From Bacteroidota bacterium (lineage in GTDB: Bacteria > Bacteroidota > Bacteroidia > Cytophagales > Cyclobacteriaceae): a stretch of DNA of 64,000 bases. Location: the NCBI GenBank assembly GCA_018267215.1, contig JAFDYX010000020.1:62001-126000 (forward strand), written 5' to 3'. Under the pieces are notes generated by a model. The model saw only the letters and a list, made by a program, of their open reading frames with translations, made no database searches and was not told the origin of the DNA. A program made the translations under genes and the position numbers. Shown here in pieces: positions 41,464-49,622 of the stretch. Within the stretch, counting starts at the first letter, position 1; each line of letters opens with the position of its first letter.

Positions 41464-43248
41464 TCAATCGCCCCCTGTTTTAAAACCGAGTTTTGGTTTT
41501 TTGGAAACTTCTTTGATTTCAAATTCTTTCACATCATCTAAAATGATCGTTTCCATCAGTTCTTTTGTGCGCTCTTCCTTCTTCATGGATGCCAGGCGCA
41601 GGTTTTGGTTGCGAACAGACTCAGCTACCACTTGCCGTACGGTGCGGGCATTGCCAAAGTGCTTGTCGCGGTTTTCGTGCAGAAAATCAAAATACTTTTT
41701 TAGATGCTCGGTAGCGGCCGGGTCGGGCGCTACAATTTCTTTTTGATATAAACTTTGGGCGATGGTAAACATATCGCTGGGCGAGTAGTCTTCAAACTTA
41801 AAAAATTTGTCGAAGCGCGAGCGCAATCCCGGATTGGAGTTGACGAAGCCACTCATGTTTTCGGTGTAGCCCGCTACGATCACTCCAAATTTGCCGCGCA
41901 TATCTTCCATCCGCTTTAAGATGATGGAGATGGCCTCCCCGCCAAAGTCGTGTTGCGACCCTTGCTCTTGCGCTAACGAATATGCTTCGTCAATAAATAA
42001 AACGCCTCCCAATGCTTCCTTAATTTTTTCTCCTGTTTTGATGGCTGTCTGGCCTACATAGCCGGCCACCAGCCCCTCGCGGTCAACTTCTATTAGATGC
42101 CCCTTCTCTAAAATGCCCAGGCCTTTATAGACACGCGAAAGAATGCGCGCCACGGTTGTCTTCCCCGTGCCGGGGTTTCCGGTAAATACTGTGTGAAGCG
42201 AAAATTTATTTAAAATATCTTTTCCGGTTTCCTGATAAAAGCGCACAAGCTTCACCATTTCGTTCACCTCCTTTTTGATACCCTCCAGCCCGGTAAGTGA
42301 GTTAAGTTCGGCCAAACTTTCGTTGAGCAGGTCGTCTAAATTTTTGTCGGCAGAAACGGGCGCAGAGTAGCCCTGCCCCATTTTAAACACTTGCGACTCT
42401 GTGATGATGGCCGCCTGCCCTTCTTCTGTTTCTTCTGTTACCTGAAAAGGAACTGTGGCGATCAGGTTGTCCATAAACACTACTTCCATGGTATAGTAGT
42501 CGCTCTTCCAGCGTCCGGGTGTTTCGCCACCCCAGCCCGGGTACATGGTATAAATTTTTTCCGCTGTATTAGCCTTTACAAATAACAGATTGGAAGTAGA
42601 GCCTTTGTGCTGACCTGCCTTGTCGTAAAAATTAAAAAATACTTCGGTGTAATAATCTTTGGGCGATTTATTCTTGAAGTTAAACTCAGCCCACACAAAG
42701 CGTGTGTCTTTCTGGCTGAATTTTTTCAGGTATCTTTTTTCGGGCAATGCGCTGGCTTGCCCATCGCCTTCAAAAAGTTTAATGGAGTCAATATCAAAAA
42801 ATAAATTTTCACCGGGCTGAGCCGGCCCCAAGTCTTCTACATAGAATTTTGCTTCGCCTACTTTGCTGCCGTCAATATACCCTTCCCACACATAGTCGCC
42901 TTTAAACCAGTAGGTACCCAGTGTAGCCTGCCCCCACGAGTCGCGGATGTACACAATGTTTTCATCTTTTCCGATTTTTCGTTTTTGCTCCAGGCTGCAC
43001 AATTCATTTTTCTGGCTGCCGTTGTTATAAAAACATTTCGTGGTGAATACACCTTCCCAATCTTCTTCATCAAAAAGTTTGTTGAAAAAAGAAAACTCTA
43101 CCCGCATGTAGGTGGTTTCGTACCGATCAAACACCTGACGGTATTTTTTGGTAGCATCAGCCATCCATTCATCTGAAGAATGTACTTTTAAGTCGCGGTA
43201 TTTGTATTTGATAAGCATTGATTTGCCTTTACGTTCAACTGAATCCAT
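41464..43248 (-). CDS. CbxX/CfqX-type AAA+ ATPase with duplicated N-terminal beta domains
   Basis: The product has 594 residues. The C-terminal half is a CbxX/CfqX (SpoVK/EccA-like) AAA domain: GLEGIKKEVNEMVKLVRFYQ, Walker A GNPGTGKT at 357-364, then VGQTAIKTGEKI, Walker B VLFIDEAYSL, and LRSRFDKFF as the arginine finger region. The N-terminal 290 residues hold two similar beta-rich segments, about 35-130 and 180-270, each with a 'Y/F-x-R/W-x-E-F-x-F-x-N-K' opening and a 'F-Y-x-x-x-G-x-x-K' core. Such proteins remodel or unfold partner proteins. Both the starts at 43248 and 43218 are plausible. The Wzi-like gene follows. Confidence 0.82.
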   Translation of the reverse strand: MDSVERKGKSMLIKYKYRDLKVHSSDEWMADATKKYRQVFDRYETTYMRVEFSFFNKLFDEEDWEGVFTTKCFYNNGSQKNELCSLEQKRKIGKDENIVYIRDSWGQATLGTYWFKGDYVWEGYIDGSKVGEAKFYVEDLGPAQPGENLFFDIDSIKLFEGDGQASALPEKRYLKKFSQKDTRFVWAEFNFKNKSPKDYYTEVFFNFYDKAGQHKGSTSNLLFVKANTAEKIYTMYPGWGGETPGRWKSDYYTMEVVFMDNLIATVPFQVTEETEEGQAAIITESQVFKMGQGYSAPVSADKNLDDLLNESLAELNSLTGLEGIKKEVNEMVKLVRFYQETGKDILNKFSLHTVFTGNPGTGKTTVARILSRVYKGLGILEKGHLIEVDREGLVAGYVGQTAIKTGEKIKEALGGVLFIDEAYSLAQEQGSQHDFGGEAISIILKRMEDMRGKFGVIVAGYTENMSGFVNSNPGLRSRFDKFFKFEDYSPSDMFTIAQSLYQKEIVAPDPAATEHLKKYFDFLHENRDKHFGNARTVRQVVAESVRNQNLRLASMKKEERTKELMETIILDDVKEFEIKEVSKKPKLGFKTGGD

Positions 43249-43333
43249 CCGTTCTGTTTAGAATGACTAAATTAGTAAAAATGAATAACTACTACACACC
43301 TATGGTAACATACAAACTTAAAAATATTTGGCC

Positions 43334-43747
43334 ATGACCGGCACTTACCCGATCACTATAGAAAAAATAAAACACGAACTGCAGCTTTCTACCTCGCGCA
43401 GCAGCGGGCCGGGCGGCCAGAACGTAAATAAAGTAAATACCAAAGTAACCGTGCGATGGCCGATACTAACTTCGGCTGTGTTGACAGATGAGCAAAAAGA
43501 TTTATTGTCGCGAAAACTCCATACCCGGCTTACTACCCAAGGGGAACTGATCATTTCGGCACAAGATAAACGCACCCAACAGGCCAATAAAGAAGAAGTG
43601 ATGCGCAAACTGGAGCAGTTGCTGCGCCAGGCATTTTTTGTCAGAAAAAAGCGCAAGCCCACGAAGCCCACCAAGGCATCGGCACGGGCGCGAGTGGATA
43701 AGAAAAAAATGCAAGGCGAAAAAAAGAAATGGCGGGCAAAGTTTTAG
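43334..43747 (+). CDS. arfB: Peptidyl-tRNA hydrolase ArfB-type (ribosome rescue)
   Basis: From the ATG at 43334 (a TTG two codons upstream also opens the frame) the product has 137 residues. The release-factor-like domain shows HELQLSTSRSSGPGGQNVNKVNTKVTVRW, with GGQ at residues 27-29, the motif that hydrolyses peptidyl-tRNA. The tail (RKKRKPTKPTKASARARVDKKKMQGEKKKWRAKF) is basic and binds the mRNA channel of a stalled ribosome, as in ArfB/YaeJ. It frees ribosomes stuck on broken mRNA. Length and tail are normal. It converges with the lipoprotein gene at 43810. Confidence 0.93.
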   Translation: MTGTYPITIEKIKHELQLSTSRSSGPGGQNVNKVNTKVTVRWPILTSAVLTDEQKDLLSRKLHTRLTTQGELIISAQDKRTQQANKEEVMRKLEQLLRQAFFVRKKRKPTKPTKASARARVDKKKMQGEKKKWRAKF

Positions 43748-43770
43748 CGCGTTATTTTGGTTGATCTTTA

Positions 43771-43791
43771 TAGTTGGTCGCTGACCAACTA
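43771..43791. terminator. Perfect hairpin between arfB and the convergent lipoprotein gene
   Basis: TAGTTGGTC (43771-43779) pairs with GACCAACTA (43783-43791) around a three-base loop, with no mismatch. It lies 24 bases after the arfB stop and 19 bases before the end of the convergent lipoprotein gene. A two-way terminator is likely, although the T runs on either side are short. Confidence 0.6.
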
Positions 43792-43809
43792 CAACATCAG
43801 GGTGTTAAT

Positions 43810-44328
43810 TCATTCACCATCGCCACTATCAGTTATTGAAGGACTACATCCCTCGCTAGCAGAGGCGCAAGTGCACCTTATCATTCTGCACCTGTCAAGT
43901 ATTTCTAAAGTGCAGTCATTACATGGCCATGCACTGATACATTTCATGACACAATTGGAAGCTACATAAGGAGTTATGTTTTTGCTGAACTTATTTTTAG
44001 TGTCTTTTTCTATTGGGACAACTAATTTTATAGTTGATTCGCCCGACTTGTACCGAGCTAAAATAGCTTTGAAACTCCCTTGTTTATCAGTCAGTTCTAC
44101 CATCTGAGTATTTTCTGTCAATTTAATTTCTCCATGCTCTTGGGCTAAGATTATGGCTAATTTGTTTAGGTGATCTAGGTTATTAAGATTGAAGCTTTGT
44201 TGAGAGAGAGGTACATACAATATGCTTTGACTGGTCTTAGCAGGTTCTTTTTGACAACCAACAATAAAAATAATAGCAAATACAAAAACAATGAATGTGC
44301 GTACTTTCAACATCATTATATTTTTCAC
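43810..44328 (-). CDS. Lipoprotein with a cysteine-rich C-terminal tail
   Basis: The product has 172 residues. It starts with a lipoprotein signal (VRTFIVFVFAIIFIVGCQKEP, lipobox IVGC at about residue 25). The body has strands like GEIKLTENTQMVELTDKQGSFKAILARYKSGESTIKLVVPIE. The last 45 residues are extraordinary: eight cysteines (SNCVMKC, WPCNDC, DRCRMIRCTC, EGC), then SPSITDSGDGE. Such a tail could be disulfide-bonded or bind a metal. I know no named family. The DNA is AT-rich and the gene stands alone between two unrelated genes, with the hairpin at 43771-43791 at its 3' end. Confidence 0.6.
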   Translation of the reverse strand: MKNIMMLKVRTFIVFVFAIIFIVGCQKEPAKTSQSILYVPLSQQSFNLNNLDHLNKLAIILAQEHGEIKLTENTQMVELTDKQGSFKAILARYKSGESTIKLVVPIEKDTKNKFSKNITPYVASNCVMKCISAWPCNDCTLEILDRCRMIRCTCASASEGCSPSITDSGDGE

Positions 44329-44655
44329 AGCATTAAAATTTTTATAGTGACGTTTTTACAGTTAATAAACTAAAGGTAGATAAAATGAAGAGGAAAGCCA
44401 ACCTAACCGTATTGCAACTCAGCGATGAAATTTATATCTAAAAGATATCGCGTTGGCAGAAGCCGATACTCATATCTTTATCTTTGAATAGTTGGTAGGA
44501 AAAGATAGCCGGTTGCCATATTAACGATAGTTCCACACTGACTATCCAAATGTTGGCCTGCGACCCACAATAACTTAAGGAAGATTGCAATTTCACATAC
44601 CATCTCCGAAGAATTTGCTGAAGTACTTTTTAGCACACGAAATTAGGCCGAAACT
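44329..44655. other. Intergenic stretch without an intact gene (possible coding remnant)
   Basis: There is no long open frame on either strand here. On the plus strand, an ATG at about 44384 gives 18 codons (MKRKANLTVLQLSDEIYI), and nearby in other frames one reads KDIALAEADTHIFIFE and KIAGCHINDSSTLTIQMLACDPQ, each ended by a stop. These pieces could be a decayed short gene, but I cannot match them to a family. Otherwise I see nothing in the region besides AT-rich sequence that may hold the promoter of the lipoprotein gene. Confidence 0.35.
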
Positions 44656-45177
44656 TTATAACAATCGCTCCCCCACTTCCTTCCAATCATTCAAACGCTC
44701 AAACTGATTGAACTGTAGATTGTGGGGTGCGGTAAATAGAAACTTGTGGCCGTTAAAAGTTTCAAGGTTGTGTGGCAGATCGTCAATCATAAAATCGCCA
44801 TGCACGATGCTTTTCTTTCCGCAGAACACAATTTGTTTCCAATGCAAAAAAGGAAAGTGTTCTTTCAGCCATTCCAACTTTTCGTACAGTGAAAGTGGAA
44901 ACTCCATGGCAGAAGAAACGATGAAGAGCTCATATTGGCGGTTCAGTTTCTCCAACACCCGCTGGCTGTTTTCTTTTACTTCCATCGAGCGAAAAAACAT
45001 TTCCTTCAGCGCGTAGCCGGTTAAAATTTCCCGCTCCAGCGGAAAACCCGTGCCTTCTTGCTTATGGTTGAGCGACTCGCGGTCAACAATGAGCCCACGA
45101 TCTGCTTTGATTATTTTTATGAATTGCCCGGTGGCGTCTGCCAGCACATCATCCATGTCAACGATCAGTCTTTTCAC
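44656..45177 (-). CDS. 5'(3')-deoxyribonucleotidase, NT5C type
   Basis: The product has 173 residues of the HAD superfamily. The nucleophile motif is at the N-terminus: MKRLIVDMDDVLAD, with D7 and D9. Further on are LFIVSSAMEFPLSLYEKLEWLKEHFPFLHWKQIVFCGKKSIVHGDFMIDDLPHNL, where S-S is motif II and K/DD motif III/IV. This matches the family that dephosphorylates deoxyribonucleoside monophosphates in the cytoplasm. Length is normal. It is a single gene, 124 bases from the next minus-strand gene. Confidence 0.9.
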   Translation of the reverse strand: MKRLIVDMDDVLADATGQFIKIIKADRGLIVDRESLNHKQEGTGFPLEREILTGYALKEMFFRSMEVKENSQRVLEKLNRQYELFIVSSAMEFPLSLYEKLEWLKEHFPFLHWKQIVFCGKKSIVHGDFMIDDLPHNLETFNGHKFLFTAPHNLQFNQFERLNDWKEVGERLL

Positions 45178-45301
45178 TATGCTTTGTTTTTTTTAGTCCA
45201 AGGTATTCAGTTTTTGATTCTGAAAGTAGCCTCTTAAAATGAAAATGTCTTTGTTAATGTGGGACAGCAACCAACGACCGGAAATGAAGCACAAAATTTT
45301 T

Positions 45302-46288
45302 TTAATGAGTTATTTTGGTGAGCACATCAAGCGAGCAGCAGGTAGGCGAATGGAGCTGATTGATTTTTTGTTGCAAGAAATATTTTCTCACCAAAGCTTC
45401 TTCTGCATCTAAATTTATTTCTGCCGATAAGCTGATTTCTTTTTCATCGGGCGGATTTTGCGGAAATGGTTTTTTTTGTTTGATCAATACGTTGCGCAGG
45501 CCGATGGCTAATTTGCTTTTCACCGTGATGGTGTTGGATATGCCGAAGATCACCTCAGGCGTAGTTTCGTTGCCCACATTGAAGATGTGGTTTTCCTTGT
45601 CGTTAAAAAATTGGTTTTCCAGATGGATGTATAAAATCCCTTCGCGCAGCTCTACCAGCGAACTTTTATACAAGTGGCCTTCCGTAATAGTCTGCACGAT
45701 GATCTGGTCGTTAGGATCTTTCTCAATAGTGAAGGGCGCTTTGATGAGTGTTTCGCTGCTGTCGGATTTCTGGTAGTACAGAAAATAGTTTCCTAAAAAA
45801 TAATTTTTTATCACCCCCAGTTGCGATGTTTTTTTGGAAACCCTTGCCGATAAACCCGGCAGTCCATTTTGCCGGAAGGCCTTCCAGGAATCCCATTCGG
45901 AAAATTCTATACCTAAAAAAGCAAGCAACACATTCAGTTTGGTTTCTTTGGGTTTACCTCCGTTCCAATAGCTGTGCAGCGTTTTGCCGCTCACCCAGTG
46001 AAAGGGCCTTTTCATGCTGGCGATGAAATGCACCAATGCGTCTTCATCTTTTACTTTCTTATCGAAGAGCAGGTTTTGCAGATGGTCTTCACCGATAATC
46101 AGGCGCTCAGTCAGTAAAAAAGGAGAGGCTGAGATTTTTGCAGATACAGTTTTGTTGATGTGCAGCGCGATCAGTTCAAAAGCTGTGCGGTTGAATTTCT
46201 TCCAGTCGTGCCCCAGGCCATGGTCGTTCAGTGTTTCGGTCAGCAGCGGATCAGCCTCTATGGCTGTTTTTATTTTCGGTGAGAGCAT
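45302..46288 (-). CDS. Putative regulatory protein with HTH-like segment, divergent from the susC operon
   Basis: From the first ATG, at 46288, the product has 328 residues (a TTG at 46327 would add 13). The N-terminal part (1-100) is helical. Residues 95-135 read GKTLHSYWNGGKPKETKLNVLLAFLGIEFSEWDSWKAF, a pattern seen in small DNA-binding modules of this phylum (T-L, then K-P, L-x-x-L, and W-x-x-F). The C-terminal half is beta-rich (SSLVELREGILYIHLENQFF), perhaps ligand-sensing. I know no family name. An inverted repeat overlaps its promoter, and the large amine operon starts 211 bases away in the opposite direction, so it may regulate that operon. Confidence 0.5.
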   Translation of the reverse strand: MLSPKIKTAIEADPLLTETLNDHGLGHDWKKFNRTAFELIALHINKTVSAKISASPFLLTERLIIGEDHLQNLLFDKKVKDEDALVHFIASMKRPFHWVSGKTLHSYWNGGKPKETKLNVLLAFLGIEFSEWDSWKAFRQNGLPGLSARVSKKTSQLGVIKNYFLGNYFLYYQKSDSSETLIKAPFTIEKDPNDQIIVQTITEGHLYKSSLVELREGILYIHLENQFFNDKENHIFNVGNETTPEVIFGISNTITVKSKLAIGLRNVLIKQKKPFPQNPPDEKEISLSAEINLDAEEALVRKYFLQQKINQLHSPTCCSLDVLTKITH

Positions 46289-46302
46289 CTTCAAACATAC
46301 AA

Positions 46303-46330
46303 AATTTGACGATGATCTGACCGTCAAATT
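46303..46330. promoter_or_regulatory. Perfect 9-base dyad at the promoter of the divergent regulator-like gene
   Basis: AATTTGACG (46303-46311) and CGTCAAATT (46322-46330) are exact inverted copies around a 10-base spacer, ten to twenty positions being typical of dimer operators. The dyad lies 15 to 42 bases upstream of the start at 46288, beside a TATGTTTG box on the minus strand (46292-46299). It is about 170 bases from the susC start. Role as an operator is inferred. Confidence 0.55.
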
Positions 46331-46499
46331 CCTTTACAAGATTTTGTCAGTGTAAATAATTGTTTTTCAGGATATTAATTTTTTTAAAATATGGAATTGC
46401 TGTATTTTTTTTCAGAATCTGACTGACTTACCATTGCAAAATGATATTTCAAAAATCTCCCTATTACCCAAACAGCATTTTCTATTAACCCACTTTTAC

Positions 46500-49400
46500 A
46501 TGAATAAATTTTACATTCTTCCATTAATCTTGCTCCTGGCAACGACAGCAGTTGCGCAGCAGGGCAACATTTCGGTGAAAGGGAAGATCACCGATGAAAC
46601 AACCGGTGTGGCCATGCCCGGTGTAAATGTAGTTGAGAAAGGAACCACCAATGGCGTTGCCTCCGACAGCCAGGGCAACTACGTTATTTCCGTCAACTCC
46701 AATGCTACGCTGATCATCAGTTTTATCGGATACGAACCGGTAACCATACCGGTAGGCGACAGATCGGTGGTGGATGTGAAGATGAAAGAAGTAGCAGCCG
46801 CCCTGAACGAAGTAGTGGTAGTAGGTTACGGCACGATGGAGAAAAAAGACCTGACGGGCTCCATCGCCTCCATCAATAATAAAGACTTTGCTAACCAGCC
46901 CACCACAAACATAGCCGGCAACCTCCAGGGGAAACTGGCCGGTGTAAACATCACCCAAACTTCGGGTACGCCCGGTGCCAGTTTGAGTGTAAGTGTACGG
47001 GGTGCTTCCAATCCACTTTATGTGGTGGACGGCATACCGATGCTGAGCGAAAGCAACTCGTCCATTCAAACCTCTACCGACACACAGGGCAACGTGCAGG
47101 GAAGCGGGCAGCAGATCAGCACCATTTCAGATATTAACCCCAACGACATAGAATCTATTGAAGTACTGAAAGATGCTTCGGCCGCAGCTATTTATGGTGC
47201 ACGGGCCTCTAATGGCGTGGTGCTGATTACCACGAAGCGCGGCAAAACCGGGAAGACAAAATTTAATGTTAACTATTACACAGGAGTGCAGACGCCCACA
47301 CGCGAAATAAAATTTTTGAACGGCCAACAGTTTATGGATCTCATCAACGATGCCATCGCGCAAGACAACCAGCGCTATGCCGCCAACCCCGGTGTGTTCG
47401 GCCCCGGATTTACTTACGCGGGCTCCGGCCTGGATGTGCCTTTTAATTTTGGCGATGCCAATGCGCGCAAAGTAAACACCAACTGGCTGAATCAGGTTTT
47501 GCAAAATGCACCTGTTACCAATGCCGAAGTGTCGGCTACGGGCGGAAACGATAAAACAAAATTTTACGTGGCCAGCACTTACTTCGACCAAACCGGTATC
47601 GTTATCCAATCGGCTTACAAACGGTTTAGCACACGTGTCAACTTAGATCATCAGGCTACCGATAAACTTTCGTTCGGCCTCACCTTCAACGCATCGTATT
47701 CTAAAAACCACCGCAGCTTCAATGATGACTCCTACACCGGTGTAATTACCAACGCGCTGGGTTGTGATCCGCTGATGCCGGTATATGATCAGTTCGGCAA
47801 TTATGCCAACTACCAAAACTACCACACCTCGTGGCTATCGGATAATCCGGTAAAATCTGCCAAAGAGATTAAAGCCTACACCACCAGCTACCGTCTGCTG
47901 GGGTCGCTCTTTGCAGAATATAAATTTTCGTCAGCTTTAAAATTCAGAACCAGCTGGTCGGCCGATTACAACGACTTAATTGATAATAACTATTTCTCGC
48001 CCATTACAGCCAATGCACAAGCACAAGGAGGTATTGCCCAGGCATCTATTTTTCAACAAGTAACCTTGCTCAACGAAAACATTTTAACCTACAATAAAAC
48101 CATTGGCAACAGCAAGATCAACGCGCTGGCAGGCTACACGGTGCAGCAAACGAGTTCCACCACCAGCGGTCTCAACGGCCAAGGCTTCCCTGCGGGGGGG
48201 TTACAAAACATTTCGAGTGCGGCCATCATCACCAAAGGCATTTCTACCGGCACGGGCTTTGGGCTAGTGTCGTACATCGGGCGCATTAATTATGAATATA
48301 AAGGCAAGTATCTGCTGGCCGTTACCTCGCGCTTAGATGGGTCTTCACGCTTTCCTAAAAACAACCAATATGCTTTGTTCCCTTCCATATCAGGTGGCTG
48401 GCGAATTTCGAACGAAGAATTTTTTGGTACCAACACTACACTGACGAACTTAAAATTGAGGGCAAGCTATGGGTTAACCGGTGACCAGGAGATTGGAAAC
48501 TTTCAAAACGTTGCGCTCTATAAGCCCACCAAATACAACAACATGGGTGGGTTGGCTCCGGCACAGTTGGTGGATCCGCGGCTTCGTTGGCAAACCAACA
48601 AAACTTTTGATGTGGGGATGGATTGGGAATTGTTTGACGGGCGCATCAGCGGTACAATTGATTATTTTAAATCGGATAAAACCAATGTGCTGAGCAACAA
48701 CAGCGTGGCCGGCTCCACAGGGTTTTCTACGGTAGTGCAAAACGCAGGTCAGATTGAAAATAAGGGCTGGGAATTTTCGGTCAGCTCTACAAACATTCAG
48801 AATGAAAAATTGAAGTGGACATCCAACTTCAACATATCCTTCATTCAAAACAAAATTATTTCACTGACCAACGATGGGCTGCTCGTCAGCGCCTACCTCG
48901 ACAACGCGCCCACTAATATTTTGCAGAAAGGTCAATCGGTGGGCACGTTTTGGGCAGTAAAATATTTGGGCGTAAACCCCACCAATGGAGACGAACTTTT
49001 TTTGAGCAAGACAGGCGCTACGGCCGGTCAGGCTGTCAATGCTCAGGGTGTTACTATGCAAGATGCCCAGCTATCGGGCAGCCCAATACCTAAATTTTTT
49101 GGAGGTTTCAACAACAATTTCAACTTCGGAAAATTTGATGTGCTGATAGCCACTCAGTTTAGCTGGGGCAACAAAATCTATAATCTTATCAAACAAACTT
49201 ATTTGAACATGGGGTGGTCTAACGGGGGCGGCTCTTCGCAGATTTATGCCAACAACTCTACGGCTGTGTTGAAGAGATGGAGACAGCCGGGCGATATTAC
49301 TGATGTGGGGCGCGCTTCTTTCATTAACCAGAATTACTACAACAACTCCACGCAGTTTATTGAAGATGGCTCGTTTTGGCGCATCCGTACACTGGCGGTG

Positions 49401-49610
49401 GGTTATACCATCCGGCCAAAAAATATTCAGGCATTTGAGCGCATCCGCGTTTATGCCCAAGTACAAAATCTGTTTGTGTGGACTAAGTACACAGGCTTTG
49501 ATCCGGAGGTGAGTTCCACCGGCAGCAGCAACCCCTATACGGCAGGTATTGATTATGCTGCCTACCCGCAGCCGCGCACGTACACTATAGGTTTTAATGT
49601 CACTTTTTAA
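46500..49610 (+). CDS. SusC/RagA-type TonB-linked outer-membrane transporter
   Basis: From the ATG at 46500, which starts a signal peptide (NKFYILPLILLLATTAVAQ), the product has 1036 residues. It shows the carboxypeptidase-regulatory domain (SVKGKITDETTGVAMPGVNVVEKGTTNGVASDSQGNYVI), the SusC signature EVVVVGYGTMEKKDLTGSI, the plug (LQGKLAGVNITQ...VSVRGASNPLYVVDGIPM) and the barrel ending in a phenylalanine (YTIGFNVTF). It imports a ligand captured by its SusD partner, 12 bases downstream. It is the first gene of the nine-gene operon. The catabolic genes behind it suggest a nitrogen-containing substrate rather than glycans. Confidence 0.95.
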   Translation: MNKFYILPLILLLATTAVAQQGNISVKGKITDETTGVAMPGVNVVEKGTTNGVASDSQGNYVISVNSNATLIISFIGYEPVTIPVGDRSVVDVKMKEVAAALNEVVVVGYGTMEKKDLTGSIASINNKDFANQPTTNIAGNLQGKLAGVNITQTSGTPGASLSVSVRGASNPLYVVDGIPMLSESNSSIQTSTDTQGNVQGSGQQISTISDINPNDIESIEVLKDASAAAIYGARASNGVVLITTKRGKTGKTKFNVNYYTGVQTPTREIKFLNGQQFMDLINDAIAQDNQRYAANPGVFGPGFTYAGSGLDVPFNFGDANARKVNTNWLNQVLQNAPVTNAEVSATGGNDKTKFYVASTYFDQTGIVIQSAYKRFSTRVNLDHQATDKLSFGLTFNASYSKNHRSFNDDSYTGVITNALGCDPLMPVYDQFGNYANYQNYHTSWLSDNPVKSAKEIKAYTTSYRLLGSLFAEYKFSSALKFRTSWSADYNDLIDNNYFSPITANAQAQGGIAQASIFQQVTLLNENILTYNKTIGNSKINALAGYTVQQTSSTTSGLNGQGFPAGGLQNISSAAIITKGISTGTGFGLVSYIGRINYEYKGKYLLAVTSRLDGSSRFPKNNQYALFPSISGGWRISNEEFFGTNTTLTNLKLRASYGLTGDQEIGNFQNVALYKPTKYNNMGGLAPAQLVDPRLRWQTNKTFDVGMDWELFDGRISGTIDYFKSDKTNVLSNNSVAGSTGFSTVVQNAGQIENKGWEFSVSSTNIQNEKLKWTSNFNISFIQNKIISLTNDGLLVSAYLDNAPTNILQKGQSVGTFWAVKYLGVNPTNGDELFLSKTGATAGQAVNAQGVTMQDAQLSGSPIPKFFGGFNNNFNFGKFDVLIATQFSWGNKIYNLIKQTYLNMGWSNGGGSSQIYANNSTAVLKRWRQPGDITDVGRASFINQNYYNNSTQFIEDGSFWRIRTLAVGYTIRPKNIQAFERIRVYAQVQNLFVWTKYTGFDPEVSSTGSSNPYTAGIDYAAYPQPRTYTIGFNVTF

Positions 49611-49622
49611 GCGATTACAACT

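Noticed and set aside
46524..47609. Open frames of 160-181 codons opposite susC
   Set aside because: They lie within a certain SusC gene and have no start context or motif.
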